From Actinomycetes bacterium (GTDB lineage Bacteria; Actinomycetota; Acidimicrobiia; Acidimicrobiales; Palsa-688), in assembly GCA_021787365.1 (NCBI GenBank), contig JAJYMB010000152.1:1-55340 (forward strand): a stretch of DNA of 55,340 nucleotides, in the 5' to 3' direction. Shown here in pieces: positions 1 through 7,877 of the stretch. Position numbers and translations under genes: made by a program. The notes below the pieces were generated by a model, which did no database searches, had not been told where the DNA came from, and worked only from the letters and a program-made list of their open reading frames with translations. How positions within the stretch are numbered: position 1 is the stretch's first letter; each line of letters opens with the position of its first letter.

Positions 1-127
1 CCGCCGTGCAGCAACGCACGGCTGCCATCGAGGCCGGCCACTCTCGCGTCCCTAGGGCCTCGTGGCGCGGAGGGTGAGCAGTTGTAACGAGAGGGTGAGC
101 GGTGCGGTGGTGGCGTGCGGTCCCGTC

Positions 128-1756
128 TCAGGCCGGTGCCACCTCGATCAGCGCTGCTGCCGGGCAGCGAAGGGTCATCTGGCGCGCCAGGGACTCCGGG
201 CAGTTCTCCAGTGTCTCTTCGTGCACGGGCTCGAGCGACGCCCTGGCCTTTATTGCCTCGACCTCTTCTCGGCTCGGGTCTTGCGGGGCGCCGAGCGCGC
301 GCCAAGCACTGTGGCTGTTGCTGTGCTCGGCATCGATCAGGTACTCCGTCACCCGCACGGGCCGCCCTGCGCACGGCAGGTCCGCGATCTCCACTTCGAC
401 GTGGCACTCGCCGTGGACGTACTGGTCGTCGTTGTGGTGCCACACGATGACCACGACACCGCCGTCAGGACGCGCACTGGGCAGCGCATTCACGGCGCCG
501 GCGGGGGCCTCGGTGCCCCGGTGCTCGACGCGGGCTTTTAGCCGGCGGTCGCCGAGCATCGACAGCATCCGGTAGGCGTTGGCCACCGGGGCAAGGATGT
601 CCGAGGCAGTGAAGAAACTCCGCGTACCCTCGAAAAAGCGGTCACCCTCCATGTACCAGGCCCAGGCCGTAGCGAGCGATACGCCTTTCCGGCCCCCTGG
701 TTGCTCACCGACGAGAGCCGCCATCAACTGCAGCTGGAACACGGCGTAGTACTCGGTGTTGCGGTAGCCGTAGTTGCGGTTGTCGAAAACGCCCATGTGC
801 GCAGGTACACCCGGGTCGCACTCGTCCACGAGGACGGGGGCTTCCGCCAGTGAAGGGTAAGAGCGCACGACGTCGAGGTTTGCGTTTATCTCGTTCAGCA
901 TCTTTGCCGTGCTGGGCGAGCGGTCCTCGTCACCCGCCGCGCCATCGGGCCCGATCGGGCCGTAGGTGCGCGTGAACCCGGGCGTCCCCTTGGTGTGGAA
1001 CGACACGAAGTCGGGTGCCCCGACCGCTCTGCCCCCCGGCGCGTGCGTCCCAGCGACGCAGTGGCCGAGGAAACGGTCGAGGAATACCGTGCCTTGGCCG
1101 GTCGTCGCCGGGCCTCCAACTCTCGGCTCTCGAAGCGCTCGTCGCAAGGCAGTTGCCGTCAGGTCGTAGTACTGGCAGTACTCCTCCAGCGTCCCGTCCC
1201 AGTAGCTGATGTCTGGCTCGTTCCAGAACTCCCAGTACCACTCCGAGAGCCGTGAGGCCCCGTAACGCTTCAGGAAATGCCGGGCGACGGCCTCCACGAG
1301 GCCGCTCCAACGCAGTTCGTCGCGAGGCGGCGACGCGAAGCCCCAGCTCTCGTACTCCCCGTAGAGCGATGGCATGGGATGGAACACCTTTGCAGATCTC
1401 CTCGCCAACTGCACCGGGCAAAACCCTAGTTCCACGATCGGGGGCATTCCGTGGTCGACCCACACGTCGAAAGTGGCGTCTGCCAGGCCCCAGTCGTACA
1501 AGGCGCTCCCTTGGCCGTCTTCGTGGTAAACGTTGCCGCTGCTCCAGTGGGGCAGCGCGCGGCCGTTGCCACTGGTCAGTAGGTTGTGTGCCCGCACGAC
1601 GGCCGGCCCCCCGAAGAGGTCCCGAAGCGTCGCCGTGTTGGCCCGGCCCCGCGGCGTAGACGTCCAGTTGATTTCGTCGTAGCCGTAGCTCATCCAGATC
1701 CGCTCGATGCGGCCGACGGGCCTCCGCCCTTCAACTGTCACCTTCACGTCAGCCAA
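128..1756 (-). CDS. GH39 family glycosidase, beta-xylosidase-like
   Basis: Predicted retaining glycoside hydrolase of clan GH-A, family 39 (xylosidase/iduronidase-like), probably trimming xylo-oligosaccharides or related glycosides. Seen: an N-terminal segment with IWMSYGYDEINW, typical of the family; WEFWNEPD near residues 175-182, where E180 would be the acid/base; and VLVDECDPG near 308-316, where E312 would be the nucleophile. The 542-residue length suits a GH39 enzyme. No signal peptide is visible, so it looks cytoplasmic. The start is ambiguous: TTG at 1756 has GAGG six bases upstream, while a TTG at 1762 and a GTG at 1747 are also in frame. It is a single gene pointing away from the ABC transporter genes. 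Substrate is inferred from family only. Confidence 0.85.
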   Translation of the reverse strand: MADVKVTVEGRRPVGRIERIWMSYGYDEINWTSTPRGRANTATLRDLFGGPAVVRAHNLLTSGNGRALPHWSSGNVYHEDGQGSALYDWGLADATFDVWVDHGMPPIVELGFCPVQLARRSAKVFHPMPSLYGEYESWGFASPPRDELRWSGLVEAVARHFLKRYGASRLSEWYWEFWNEPDISYWDGTLEEYCQYYDLTATALRRALREPRVGGPATTGQGTVFLDRFLGHCVAGTHAPGGRAVGAPDFVSFHTKGTPGFTRTYGPIGPDGAAGDEDRSPSTAKMLNEINANLDVVRSYPSLAEAPVLVDECDPGVPAHMGVFDNRNYGYRNTEYYAVFQLQLMAALVGEQPGGRKGVSLATAWAWYMEGDRFFEGTRSFFTASDILAPVANAYRMLSMLGDRRLKARVEHRGTEAPAGAVNALPSARPDGGVVVIVWHHNDDQYVHGECHVEVEIADLPCAGRPVRVTEYLIDAEHSNSHSAWRALGAPQDPSREEVEAIKARASLEPVHEETLENCPESLARQMTLRCPAAALIEVAPA

Positions 1757-1866
1757 GGGCAACCTCGGTGGCGAGCGACAACTTTCATCCTTCGTGCAAC
1801 CTCCTCTGGCTTCGTCCCAGCCTCTTTGCCAACGTCAACTTAGTCAGGCACGCTCCGCCGCCTGGC

Positions 1867-2688
1867 TCAAGCGTCCCGGCGGCTCGTGGCGATGGCCGCG
1901 ACGGCTAGGAGGAGGGCAGGCCAGGCGACCAGCACCACGAGCGACAGGGCTGGCGAGAGCAGGCCGGGTTGGCGGTGGAGCGAGACGAGCTGGTAGGCGG
2001 ACATGAGGATCGTGTAGCGCCCGATCCGGTCGGCCCAGGGTGAGGGGAGCGAGAGGACGAGGAGCGGGAGGTAAAGGACGGCCGGGATAGCCGCCACCGC
2101 ACCAGCCGTGTGGCGTACCAAGGCGCCGAGCCCGAGGCCGACCAGGGCGACGACGGCGAGCGAGAGCCCTGCTGCCAGCACGGCGCGAACCTCGCCCGGG
2201 CGGGACAAGGAGAGCTGGCTCGCGTGCCCGGCCAGGACAGCTTGGCTGAGGAAGAACGAAGCGAACGCCAGCGCCTCGCCCAGTACCAGCACGGCACCAC
2301 CGACCACGCTCGCTTTCGCGACCAAGACCGCCGTTCGCTGGGGTACCGCCGAGAAGGTCGTGCGGATCTGCCCGGTGCTGCACTCTGAAGTGAACGCCAG
2401 GACGCCGAGGATCCCTACGCCGAGGACCGGGTACTCGAGCCAGGCGAAGAAGATGGATGCCAGGGGGTCGCGCGGGAGGGCCGAGCCGCGCTGGGACAAC
2501 GCCATGGAGATGGCGACGACGCCGCTGCCTCCGACTGCCGTCACGCCGGCCACCACGAGCGCCCAGAAGGTCGAGCGCACCGAGCGGAGCTTGGTCCATT
2601 CCGAGGCGAGCAGGCCCCGCGCCCGCAACCCGAGCGACGGTACAGGCCTTCTCCGCCGCGAGACCGGGGCTACGTCCATGGCCGCCAT
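1867..2688 (-). CDS. ABC-2 type transporter permease
   Basis: Membrane subunit of an ABC-2 exporter. Of 273 residues, the N-terminal segment contains the ASEWTKLRSVRSTFW motif typical of these permeases, followed by about six hydrophobic segments (for example VAGVTAVGGSGVVAISMAL and LSLVVLVAWPALLLAVAAIA). The ATG at 2688 overlaps the stop of the ATPase gene (TGATG) and has a GGAAGG ribosome site about seven bases upstream; a TTG three bases earlier is also possible. It forms an operon with the ATPase and the upstream winged-helix regulator. The cargo cannot be told; drug, bacteriocin or lipid export are all possible for this family. Confidence 0.85.
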   Translation of the reverse strand: MAAMDVAPVSRRRRPVPSLGLRARGLLASEWTKLRSVRSTFWALVVAGVTAVGGSGVVAISMALSQRGSALPRDPLASIFFAWLEYPVLGVGILGVLAFTSECSTGQIRTTFSAVPQRTAVLVAKASVVGGAVLVLGEALAFASFFLSQAVLAGHASQLSLSRPGEVRAVLAAGLSLAVVALVGLGLGALVRHTAGAVAAIPAVLYLPLLVLSLPSPWADRIGRYTILMSAYQLVSLHRQPGLLSPALSLVVLVAWPALLLAVAAIATSRRDA

Positions 2689-3647
2689 CAAGTGACCTTC
2701 CCGGGCTCGGCTGGCCTGCCCGCTCGGTACTCGACGCTGTCGGCGGTGATGTCCAAGTAGGCCTGTTCCAAAGAGGCGTGGCGCGAGAAGAGCTCGTGGA
2801 GGGCGATGCCGTGCTCGGCAGCCAACTCGCCGATTTGTGGCGACCCCAAGCCAGTCACGGCCAAGGCGCCATCGGTCTCGAGGCGCACGGACGCGCCCCG
2901 GCCTCGTAGCAATTCGGCCAGCTCCTTCGCTCGGGGTGCCCGGACGAGGACGTCGGAGCGGGTATTGGACTCGACGAAGCGGTCGATCGGCGTGTCGGCC
3001 AGCAACCGGCCCCGGCCTATGATCACCAGGTGGTCTGCAGTAAGCGCCATTTCGCTCATCAAGTGGCTTGACACGAGGACGGTCCGGCCCTGGGCGGCGA
3101 GGCTCCTGAACAACTCCCTGGCCCAGACGACCCCTTCGGCGTCGAGACCGCTGACCGGCTCGTCGCAGACAAGCACCGGTGGATCGCCAAGCAGCGCCAG
3201 GGCGATACCAAGGCGTTGCTTCATCCCCAGCGAATAAGTGCGTACCCGCCGGTCAGCAACCGTGCTCAAGCCTGTGAGCTCCAGGACCTCCTCTACGCGT
3301 CGCCGGCCGACCCCGTTGCTCTGGGCGACCGACATCAGGTGGGCCCGGGCGCGGCGGCCCGGGTGTAGGGCGTTCGCGTCCAGGAGCGAGCCCACCTCGT
3401 GCAGCGGCCAGGTTATCTCCTGGTAACGCTGGCCTCCGACCAACGCCGTTCCCGCTGTCGGGTGGTCCAGGCCCAAGATCACACGCATAGTTGTCGTCTT
3501 GCCGGCACCGTTGGGGCCCAAAAAGCCCGTGACGAGCCCCGGGCGCACCACGAAGCTGAGCCGGTCCAAGGCCGTGACCGGTCCGAAGTTCTTCGTGACT
3601 TCTCGCACCTCGATCAACGCGTGCCGCCCCTGGACGTCAGCTGCCAC
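2688..3647 (-). CDS. ABC transporter ATP-binding protein
   Basis: Nucleotide-binding subunit of the ABC-2 exporter, 319 residues. Walker A GPNGAGKTT is at about 44-52, the signature reads YSLGMKQRLGIA, and Walker B with the D-loop reads VLVCDEPVSGLDAEG, followed by the switch histidine in VSSHLMSEM. The C-terminal approx. 100 residues form the usual ABC-2 accessory region. An open frame extends far upstream, but that part overlaps the regulator gene and is not protein-like; the GTG at 3647 with AAAGGAG three bases upstream is the better start. It overlaps the regulator's end by 11 bp, so translation of the three genes is probably coupled. Confidence 0.88.
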   Translation of the reverse strand: MAADVQGRHALIEVREVTKNFGPVTALDRLSFVVRPGLVTGFLGPNGAGKTTTMRVILGLDHPTAGTALVGGQRYQEITWPLHEVGSLLDANALHPGRRARAHLMSVAQSNGVGRRRVEEVLELTGLSTVADRRVRTYSLGMKQRLGIALALLGDPPVLVCDEPVSGLDAEGVVWARELFRSLAAQGRTVLVSSHLMSEMALTADHLVIIGRGRLLADTPIDRFVESNTRSDVLVRAPRAKELAELLRGRGASVRLETDGALAVTGLGSPQIGELAAEHGIALHELFSRHASLEQAYLDITADSVEYRAGRPAEPGKVT

Positions 3648-4248
3648 TCGCTCCTTTCTTACCTTTCCTAGGTTTCTTCTCGGGTTTCTTGGTGCTTGGT
3701 TGGGGGGCGTTGCCGACGAGCCCTTCTGGGCCGGGGAGGAGGACGCTGTAGAAGATGCGCCGGCGCCGTCCCCTGGCTGGAGCGTTGGCGAGCCGAGGTT
3801 GGGCGATGGCGACGAGGTCACGCAGGAAATCGGCGTACTCGGCGTCGGTGAGCCACATTCCCGCCACCCGGTAGGAGGCGCCGTCACGCAGCGGGTCGGA
3901 GCTCCCCGACATGAGGTAGCGGTCGAAGTCATCGAGAACGCCGGCGACAAAGGCGGTGAAGGCCTGCGCATGGGCCTCCGAGGTCATGGCCGCTACCTCC
4001 GCAGCCTGGAGCTGGGCCGCGGCAAAGCGGAGGGTGTAGGTACGTTCGACAGCCCCGCGCACCCGTCGCTCGGCCACCACTTGGAGCACGCCGGCTTTGG
4101 CCAGCCGGGCCACCTGCCGGTAGAGGCTGCCGACCGGGACGTCGGGAAGCTCGGCCGCCAACTCCGACGTAGTGAGAGCGCGGTCTCCGAGGAAAGCCTT
4201 GACGATACGGAGGCGTACCGGGTGCAGCAGCAGCTCGGCGCCGGTCAT
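3637..4248 (-). CDS. Winged-helix transcriptional regulator (ArsR/PadR-like)
   Basis: Likely DNA-binding regulator of the adjacent ABC-2 exporter. The N-terminal approx. 70 residues form a winged helix: HPVRLRIVKAF, then LTTSELAAELPDVPVGSLYRQV as the helix-turn-helix and a wing around RRVRGAVERTYTL. The remainder is a helical ligand or dimerisation region of unknown specificity, ending in a lysine-rich tail (KKPEKKPRKGKKG). It is the first gene of the minus-strand operon, and the intergenic region beside its ATG carries alternating TAGCA/TGCTA half-sites that are an obvious autoregulatory operator candidate. The family assignment within winged-helix regulators is uncertain. Confidence 0.8.
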   Translation of the reverse strand: MTGAELLLHPVRLRIVKAFLGDRALTTSELAAELPDVPVGSLYRQVARLAKAGVLQVVAERRVRGAVERTYTLRFAAAQLQAAEVAAMTSEAHAQAFTAFVAGVLDDFDRYLMSGSSDPLRDGASYRVAGMWLTDAEYADFLRDLVAIAQPRLANAPARGRRRRIFYSVLLPGPEGLVGNAPQPSTKKPEKKPRKGKKGASGS

Positions 4249-4259
4249 AGCCGTGACTA

Positions 4260-4302
4260 TAGCATATTATTCACGGATGTGCTACTATTAGCATCTCTGC
4301 TA
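4260..4302. promoter_or_regulatory. Candidate operator array of alternating TAGCA/TGCTA half-sites
   Basis: Seen directly: TAGCA at 4260-4264, TGCTA at 4280-4284, TAGCA at 4289-4293 and TGCTA at 4298-4302. These form two overlapping perfect inverted repeats with four-base spacers, 4280-4293 and 4289-4302; the last three half-sites are exactly 9 bp apart. The stretch is much more AT-rich than its surroundings and contains -10-like hexamers on both strands. It lies just upstream of the winged-helix regulator (minus) and of a small open frame (plus). Inference: binding site for the regulator encoded next door. Confidence 0.55.
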
Positions 4303-4320
4303 CCAATAGGAGACGAAGCC

Positions 4321-4641
4321 ATGGCCGAGCTGCAAGTCGAAGGCGTGCCTTTGTTTTCCAGATTTTTCGGCCAGCTGCGCGGCCTGAGCGTTGTGGGCCC
4401 CCTGGGCTCTGAGGGCCGGTGCTCGCCGGTCACCCGTGGAGATCGCGGCGCAGCCTTTCGACCTCGTCGCGCAGCTCAATTACTTGAGCGCGCAACTCGG
4501 CCACCTGTGTGGCCAGGTCGCCTGGGGCCCCTACCTCGGCAGGGTCACTTACTGGCGACGCTGGCGACACTGGCGACGCTGGCGACACTGGCGACGCTGG
4601 CGACACTGGCGACGCTGGGGCATATGGCAGTTGTTCGGTGA
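4321..4641 (+). CDS. Small open frame of doubtful coding status, possible gene remnant
   Basis: An ATG at 4321 follows a good ribosome site (AGGAGA, seven-base spacing) and sits directly behind the AT-rich operator region, so transcription and initiation here look real. The predicted 106-residue product starts plausibly (MAELQVEGVPLFSRFF) but then degenerates: from about residue 35 it runs antisense to the YceH gene and reads through its tandem repeat as LATLATLAT. My interpretation is that a regulator-controlled gene once started here and has been truncated or replaced downstream. It could equally be a spurious frame. Confidence 0.25.
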   Translation: MAELQVEGVPLFSRFFGQLRGLSVVGPLGSEGRCSPVTRGDRGAAFRPRRAAQLLERATRPPVWPGRLGPLPRQGHLLATLATLATLATLATLATLATLGHMAVVR

Positions 4642-5122
4642 GCTGCTCTGCCCAGCGCTCCTCCTTCTGCCCCGGCTGGCGCGCGAGCCGCACCACGAGC
4701 GGTTCCGGCCGGGAGCTGAGGCGCTCGAGCTCGGCCTCGACATGGCCTATGCCGTCGAACTCGCACATGCGCTCAGTGCGCAACCGCAACTCGCCAGCTG
4801 TTTGCGGGCCCCTGAGGAGAAGGACCGCCAGCAGGGCGGCTTGCTGCACACTGACCGCCAGGTGCTCGTCGAGTACCTGCTGGTAACGGGTGACGCTCCT
4901 GCCATGGGAGGGGTGGTCGAAACGTACAAGCCGAGCGGCCTTGAGGGACGTCAAGGCGGCATAGACCGTGGGCTCGTCGTATTTCACCACGGGGTCCCGG
5001 TTGGAGGACTGGTTGCAGGCCAGCAAGAGAGCGTTGACCGTCAGGGGGTACTGTTGGGGGGTCGTCAGCTGTTTCTCGATGAGGCTCCCGATCACACGCC
5101 CTTCCTCTGGGCTCAGTCGCAT
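4430..5122 (-). CDS. DUF480 / YceH family protein
   Basis: A 230-residue protein of the DUF480 (YceH) family, two winged-helix-like domains of unknown molecular function. The core runs from MRLSPEEGRVIGSLIEKQ through TTPQQYPLTVNALLLACNQ and LLLRGPQTAGELRLRT to VVRLARQPGQKEERW, closely following the family. After the core comes a short linker made of PVSPAS repeats, encoded by the 18-bp tandem repeat at 4551-4618, and then a predicted coiled coil (VAELRAQVIELRDEVERLRRDL). An open frame continues upstream but is not family-like, so the ATG at 5122 is chosen although its ribosome site is weak. The C-terminal repeat and coil are additions to the usual family length. Confidence 0.85.
   Translation of the reverse strand: MRLSPEEGRVIGSLIEKQLTTPQQYPLTVNALLLACNQSSNRDPVVKYDEPTVYAALTSLKAARLVRFDHPSHGRSVTRYQQVLDEHLAVSVQQAALLAVLLLRGPQTAGELRLRTERMCEFDGIGHVEAELERLSSRPEPLVVRLARQPGQKEERWAEQLTEQLPYAPASPVSPASPVSPASPVSPASPVSDPAEVGAPGDLATQVAELRAQVIELRDEVERLRRDLHG
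4551..4618. repeat. 18-bp tandem repeat inside the YceH gene
   Basis: Unit actggcgacgctggcgac occurs three times without mismatch (4551-4604) followed by a 14-base partial copy. It also has an inner near-period of 9 bp. On the minus strand it encodes the PVSPAS hinge between the YceH core and the C-terminal coiled coil. The period is a multiple of three, so copy-number change would keep the reading frame. Confidence 0.95.
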
Positions 5123-5283
5123 TGGGGGGATACTACCTAAAGGTCCAAGGGCGGCTGTCTGGCTGCGGCGCCGCCGAAAGCCGGCGTCGGCCGCACAATG
5201 TCGCGAACTGCTGGCGAGCTGAGCGGAGGATGGCTGCAGTCCCTGTCCCGCCGGGAGGGTAGGGCGTGGCATCCCGCTCTGGC

Positions 5284-5320
5284 TATGATCCCCCTCGTTA
5301 GGCTTGGCCGGTGCAACCGG
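5284..5320 (+). promoter_or_regulatory. Putative promoter and operator of the aldolase-dehydratase operon
   Basis: A -10-like TATGAT lies at 5284-5289, about 50 bases before the aldolase start; no convincing -35 is seen. Between it and the ribosome site lies an inverted repeat, CCGGT-GCA-ACCGG (5308-5320), positioned where a repressor could block transcription or a short hairpin could form. The rest of the 217-bp divergent gap to the YceH gene shows nothing else I can name. Confidence 0.4.
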
Positions 5321-5339
5321 TACGAAAGGAGAAATTACC

Positions 5340-6131
5340 ATGGAGGAGTTTTTGCGCGAGAGCTGGCGGAAGGGCAAGCCTGCACTCGGTGTTTGGAACG
5401 CGATCGGGGACAGCTTGGCCGCTGAAGCGATCGCGTCGTTGGGGCCCGATTATGTCTGTGTTGACATGCAGCACGGGGGCGCGTCGGAAGGGCAGCTGGT
5501 ACCGCTCCTGCAAGCGATCGCCGTAGGGGGCAGCACCCCTGTAGTCAGAGTGCCCGAGGCCAACCCCGCCACCATAATGAAGGTCCTCGACTCGGGGGCG
5601 AGGGGGGTCATTGTGCCCCTAGTCGAAAGCGCGGAACAGGCGCGGAGGGCTGTGGAGGCATGCCGCTTCCCGCCCGCCGGCCGGCGGTCGTTCGGCCCGT
5701 TCCGTGCCTCGATCTCTGCCGGGACCAACGACCCCGCAGAACTCGAAAAAGTGGCCTGCATCGTCATGATCGAAACGCGCGCGGGCATCGACCACCTTGA
5801 CGAGATCGTGGCGACGGAGGGCGTGACGGCTGTTTACCTCGGCCCCTCGGACCTGAGCCTGGCTCTCGGCCTCCCGCCAGGGTCGGTCGACGACCCCCAG
5901 TTTGTGAGCACGGTCCAGGAGATCCGCTCGGCTTGTGCCTCGCGCGGTGTGGTCGCCGGCATGCATTGTTATGACGGGAAGACCGCAAGCAAGGCGGTGG
6001 AACAGGGCTTTGGGATGGTCACGGTGGCAGTCGACCTCCGACTTTTCCGCCAAGCACTCGCCGAAGAGCTGGCGACAGCGCGCGCCAGCGTTTCGTCGGG
6101 TGGGCGGGACGCCGCCGAGGCGCACCCATGA
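5340..6131 (+). CDS. HpcH/HpaI family aldolase (2-keto-3-deoxy sugar acid aldolase-like)
   Basis: Class II, metal-dependent pyruvate aldolase of the HpcH/HpaI/GarL/RhmA family; such enzymes split 2-keto-3-deoxy acids into pyruvate and an aldehyde. Family landmarks in 263 residues: VCVDMQHG (with the base histidine), PVVRVPE (pyruvate-binding arginine), DSGARGVIVPLVESAEQA, IVMIETRAGIDHLDEI (metal-ligand glutamate) and YLGPSDLSLALGLP (metal-ligand aspartate). ATG 5340 has AAAGGAGAA seven bases upstream. The next gene starts inside this one (ATGA), a sugar-acid dehydratase, so the pair probably catabolises an aldonic acid. The exact substrate (arabonate, xylonate, rhamnonate) is not resolved. 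Confidence 0.88.
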   Translation: MEEFLRESWRKGKPALGVWNAIGDSLAAEAIASLGPDYVCVDMQHGGASEGQLVPLLQAIAVGGSTPVVRVPEANPATIMKVLDSGARGVIVPLVESAEQARRAVEACRFPPAGRRSFGPFRASISAGTNDPAELEKVACIVMIETRAGIDHLDEIVATEGVTAVYLGPSDLSLALGLPPGSVDDPQFVSTVQEIRSACASRGVVAGMHCYDGKTASKAVEQGFGMVTVAVDLRLFRQALAEELATARASVSSGGRDAAEAHP

Positions 6132-7837
6132 CCGAGCTGCGAAGTGCTCGGTGGCTAGACACGGACAGCCTCCGAGCCTTCGGGCACCGTTCGCGGCTCC
6201 GCCAGCTCGGCTACGGGCCTTCTGATTACCGAGGAAAGCCCATCATCGCGATCATCGACACGGGCTCGGACATCAACCCCTGCCACATGCACTTCCGCCA
6301 GCGTGTAGAGGATGTGAAGCGCGGCGTCTGGCAGGCGGGGGGGTTCCCCTTGGAAATGCCCGCCATGTCGCTCGCCGAGGCGTTCCAGCGGCCCACGAGC
6401 ATGCTCTACCGCAACATGCTCTCCATGGAAGTCGAGGAGCTGCTCCGTTCCTATCCCGTGGACGGGGCGGTGCTCATGGGGGGCTGTGACAAGACGACCC
6501 CGGGGCTCGTCATGGGGGCGGTCTCTGCCGGCCTTCCCTGCATCTTTCTCCCTGCCGGGCCGATGCTCCGTGGGAACGCTTGCGGAAAGGTGCTCGCGAG
6601 CGGGACCTCCGTGTGGAAAATGTGGGCGGACCGCCGCGCCGGGCTGGTCGGTGAGGAGGAAATGGAGGCCGTAGAGCGGGGGGTGGCGCGCTCGGCGGGG
6701 CAGTGCATGACCATGGGGACCGCTTCCACCATGACGGCCGCGGTCGAAGCCCTCGGGCTGGCCTTGCCTGGGTCCAGTTCGGTGCCGGCGGTCGACTCCC
6801 GCCACGCCCAAATGGCCTCCGAGGTCGGTAGGCGCTCCGTTGCCGCCGTGCGCGACAACTTGACGCCGGACAAAATCCTGACCGACGCTGCTTTTGACAA
6901 TGCGGTGCGGGTGGTGGCGGCCCTCGGGGGCTCGACCAACTCTGTTGTGCACTTGGTTGCCATGGCGCGCCGTGCCGGCGTCAGTCTCGACCTTACGCGC
7001 TTCGACAGGCTCTGTGCCGAAGTGCCGATGTTGGCCAATATCGCCCCTTCGGGCGAGTACTTGATGGAGGACCTCTTTTACGCCGGGGGGCTCAGGGCCT
7101 TGATGGCACGCCTGTCGGAGCTGCTCGAGCTGGGCGCCCTGACCGTGACAGGCCGCACGGTCGGGGAGGAGATAGCCGGCGCCACCGTTTACGACGACAA
7201 GGTGATAAGGCCGCTCGAAGACCCTCTGTGGCCGGGCGGGAGCCTGGCAGTCCTCCGTGGCACCCTCGCCCCTGACGGCGCAGTCATAAAGCAGACGGCG
7301 GCGTCCCGGGAGCTACTTGTGCACAGAGGCCCGGCCGTCGTGTTCAGGGACTACGAGGACATGGAAAGGCGGGTCGACGAGGAGGGCTTGGAGGTCACGC
7401 CGGCGTCGGTGCTCCTGCTGCAGCGGGCCGGCCCGGTGGGTGGCCCAGGGATGCCAGAGTGGGGCCAGCTGCCGTTGCCCAAGAAGCTGCTCCGGGCAGG
7501 CGTGCGGGACATGGTCAGGATCTCGGACGCCCGCATGAGCGGCACGAGCTTTGGGACCTGCGTGCTCCACGTGGCACCAGAGTCGGCGGTGGGTGGTCCG
7601 CTCGCACTCGTCCGTGACGGGGACCTGGTCAGCTTGGACGTGCCCGGCCGGCGCCTGGACCTCGAAGTGCCGGCCGAGGAGCTGGCCCGGCGCCGCGACA
7701 CTTGGGCTCCTGGCCCGCCCTATTACAAGCGCGGATGGGGCAAGTTGTACGCGACCACCGTCCGTCAGGCCAACGAGGGCTGCGACCTCGACTTTCTGGA
7801 GTACGGGCCACCTACGCCCGAGCCGCCGATCCACTGA
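6128..7837 (+). CDS. IlvD/Edd family sugar-acid dehydratase (L-arabonate dehydratase-like)
   Basis: Fe-S dehydratase converting an aldonic acid to its 2-keto-3-deoxy form. In 569 residues the three cluster cysteines are in place: C52 (DINPCHMH), C120 (GGCDKTTP) and C193 (GQCMTMGTAS). The C-terminal motif SDARMSGTSFGTCVLHVAPES, with the catalytic serine, resembles L-arabonate and D-xylonate dehydratases more than dihydroxyacid dehydratase, which matches its coupling to a pyruvate aldolase. The ATG overlaps the aldolase stop by four bases. Together they would carry out the last two steps of a non-phosphorylative pentonate or deoxyhexonate pathway, feeding pyruvate and an aldehyde. A branched-chain amino acid role is less likely given this context. 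Confidence 0.9.
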   Translation: MTELRSARWLDTDSLRAFGHRSRLRQLGYGPSDYRGKPIIAIIDTGSDINPCHMHFRQRVEDVKRGVWQAGGFPLEMPAMSLAEAFQRPTSMLYRNMLSMEVEELLRSYPVDGAVLMGGCDKTTPGLVMGAVSAGLPCIFLPAGPMLRGNACGKVLASGTSVWKMWADRRAGLVGEEEMEAVERGVARSAGQCMTMGTASTMTAAVEALGLALPGSSSVPAVDSRHAQMASEVGRRSVAAVRDNLTPDKILTDAAFDNAVRVVAALGGSTNSVVHLVAMARRAGVSLDLTRFDRLCAEVPMLANIAPSGEYLMEDLFYAGGLRALMARLSELLELGALTVTGRTVGEEIAGATVYDDKVIRPLEDPLWPGGSLAVLRGTLAPDGAVIKQTAASRELLVHRGPAVVFRDYEDMERRVDEEGLEVTPASVLLLQRAGPVGGPGMPEWGQLPLPKKLLRAGVRDMVRISDARMSGTSFGTCVLHVAPESAVGGPLALVRDGDLVSLDVPGRRLDLEVPAEELARRRDTWAPGPPYYKRGWGKLYATTVRQANEGCDLDFLEYGPPTPEPPIH

Positions 7838-7877
7838 CCTCGGCCGGCAGGCGCGGCATCGAGCTAGCGTCGCGGTC

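Noticed and set aside
1..127. Left-edge sequence before the GH39 gene
   Set aside because: Read on both strands; no start, RNA gene or hairpin worth calling.
3648..3971. Upstream extension of the ABC ATPase reading frame
   Set aside because: It overlaps the regulator gene in another frame, is Ser/Pro/Thr-rich without ABC character, and a GTG with a ribosome site at 3647 begins the recognisable domain.
3499..4320. Plus-strand open frame antisense to the winged-helix regulator
   Set aside because: Composition is that of a shadow frame over a well-supported minus-strand gene; no family resemblance.
5123..5377. N-terminal extension of the YceH gene
   Set aside because: The added residues overlap the divergent promoter region of the aldolase operon and do not resemble the family.
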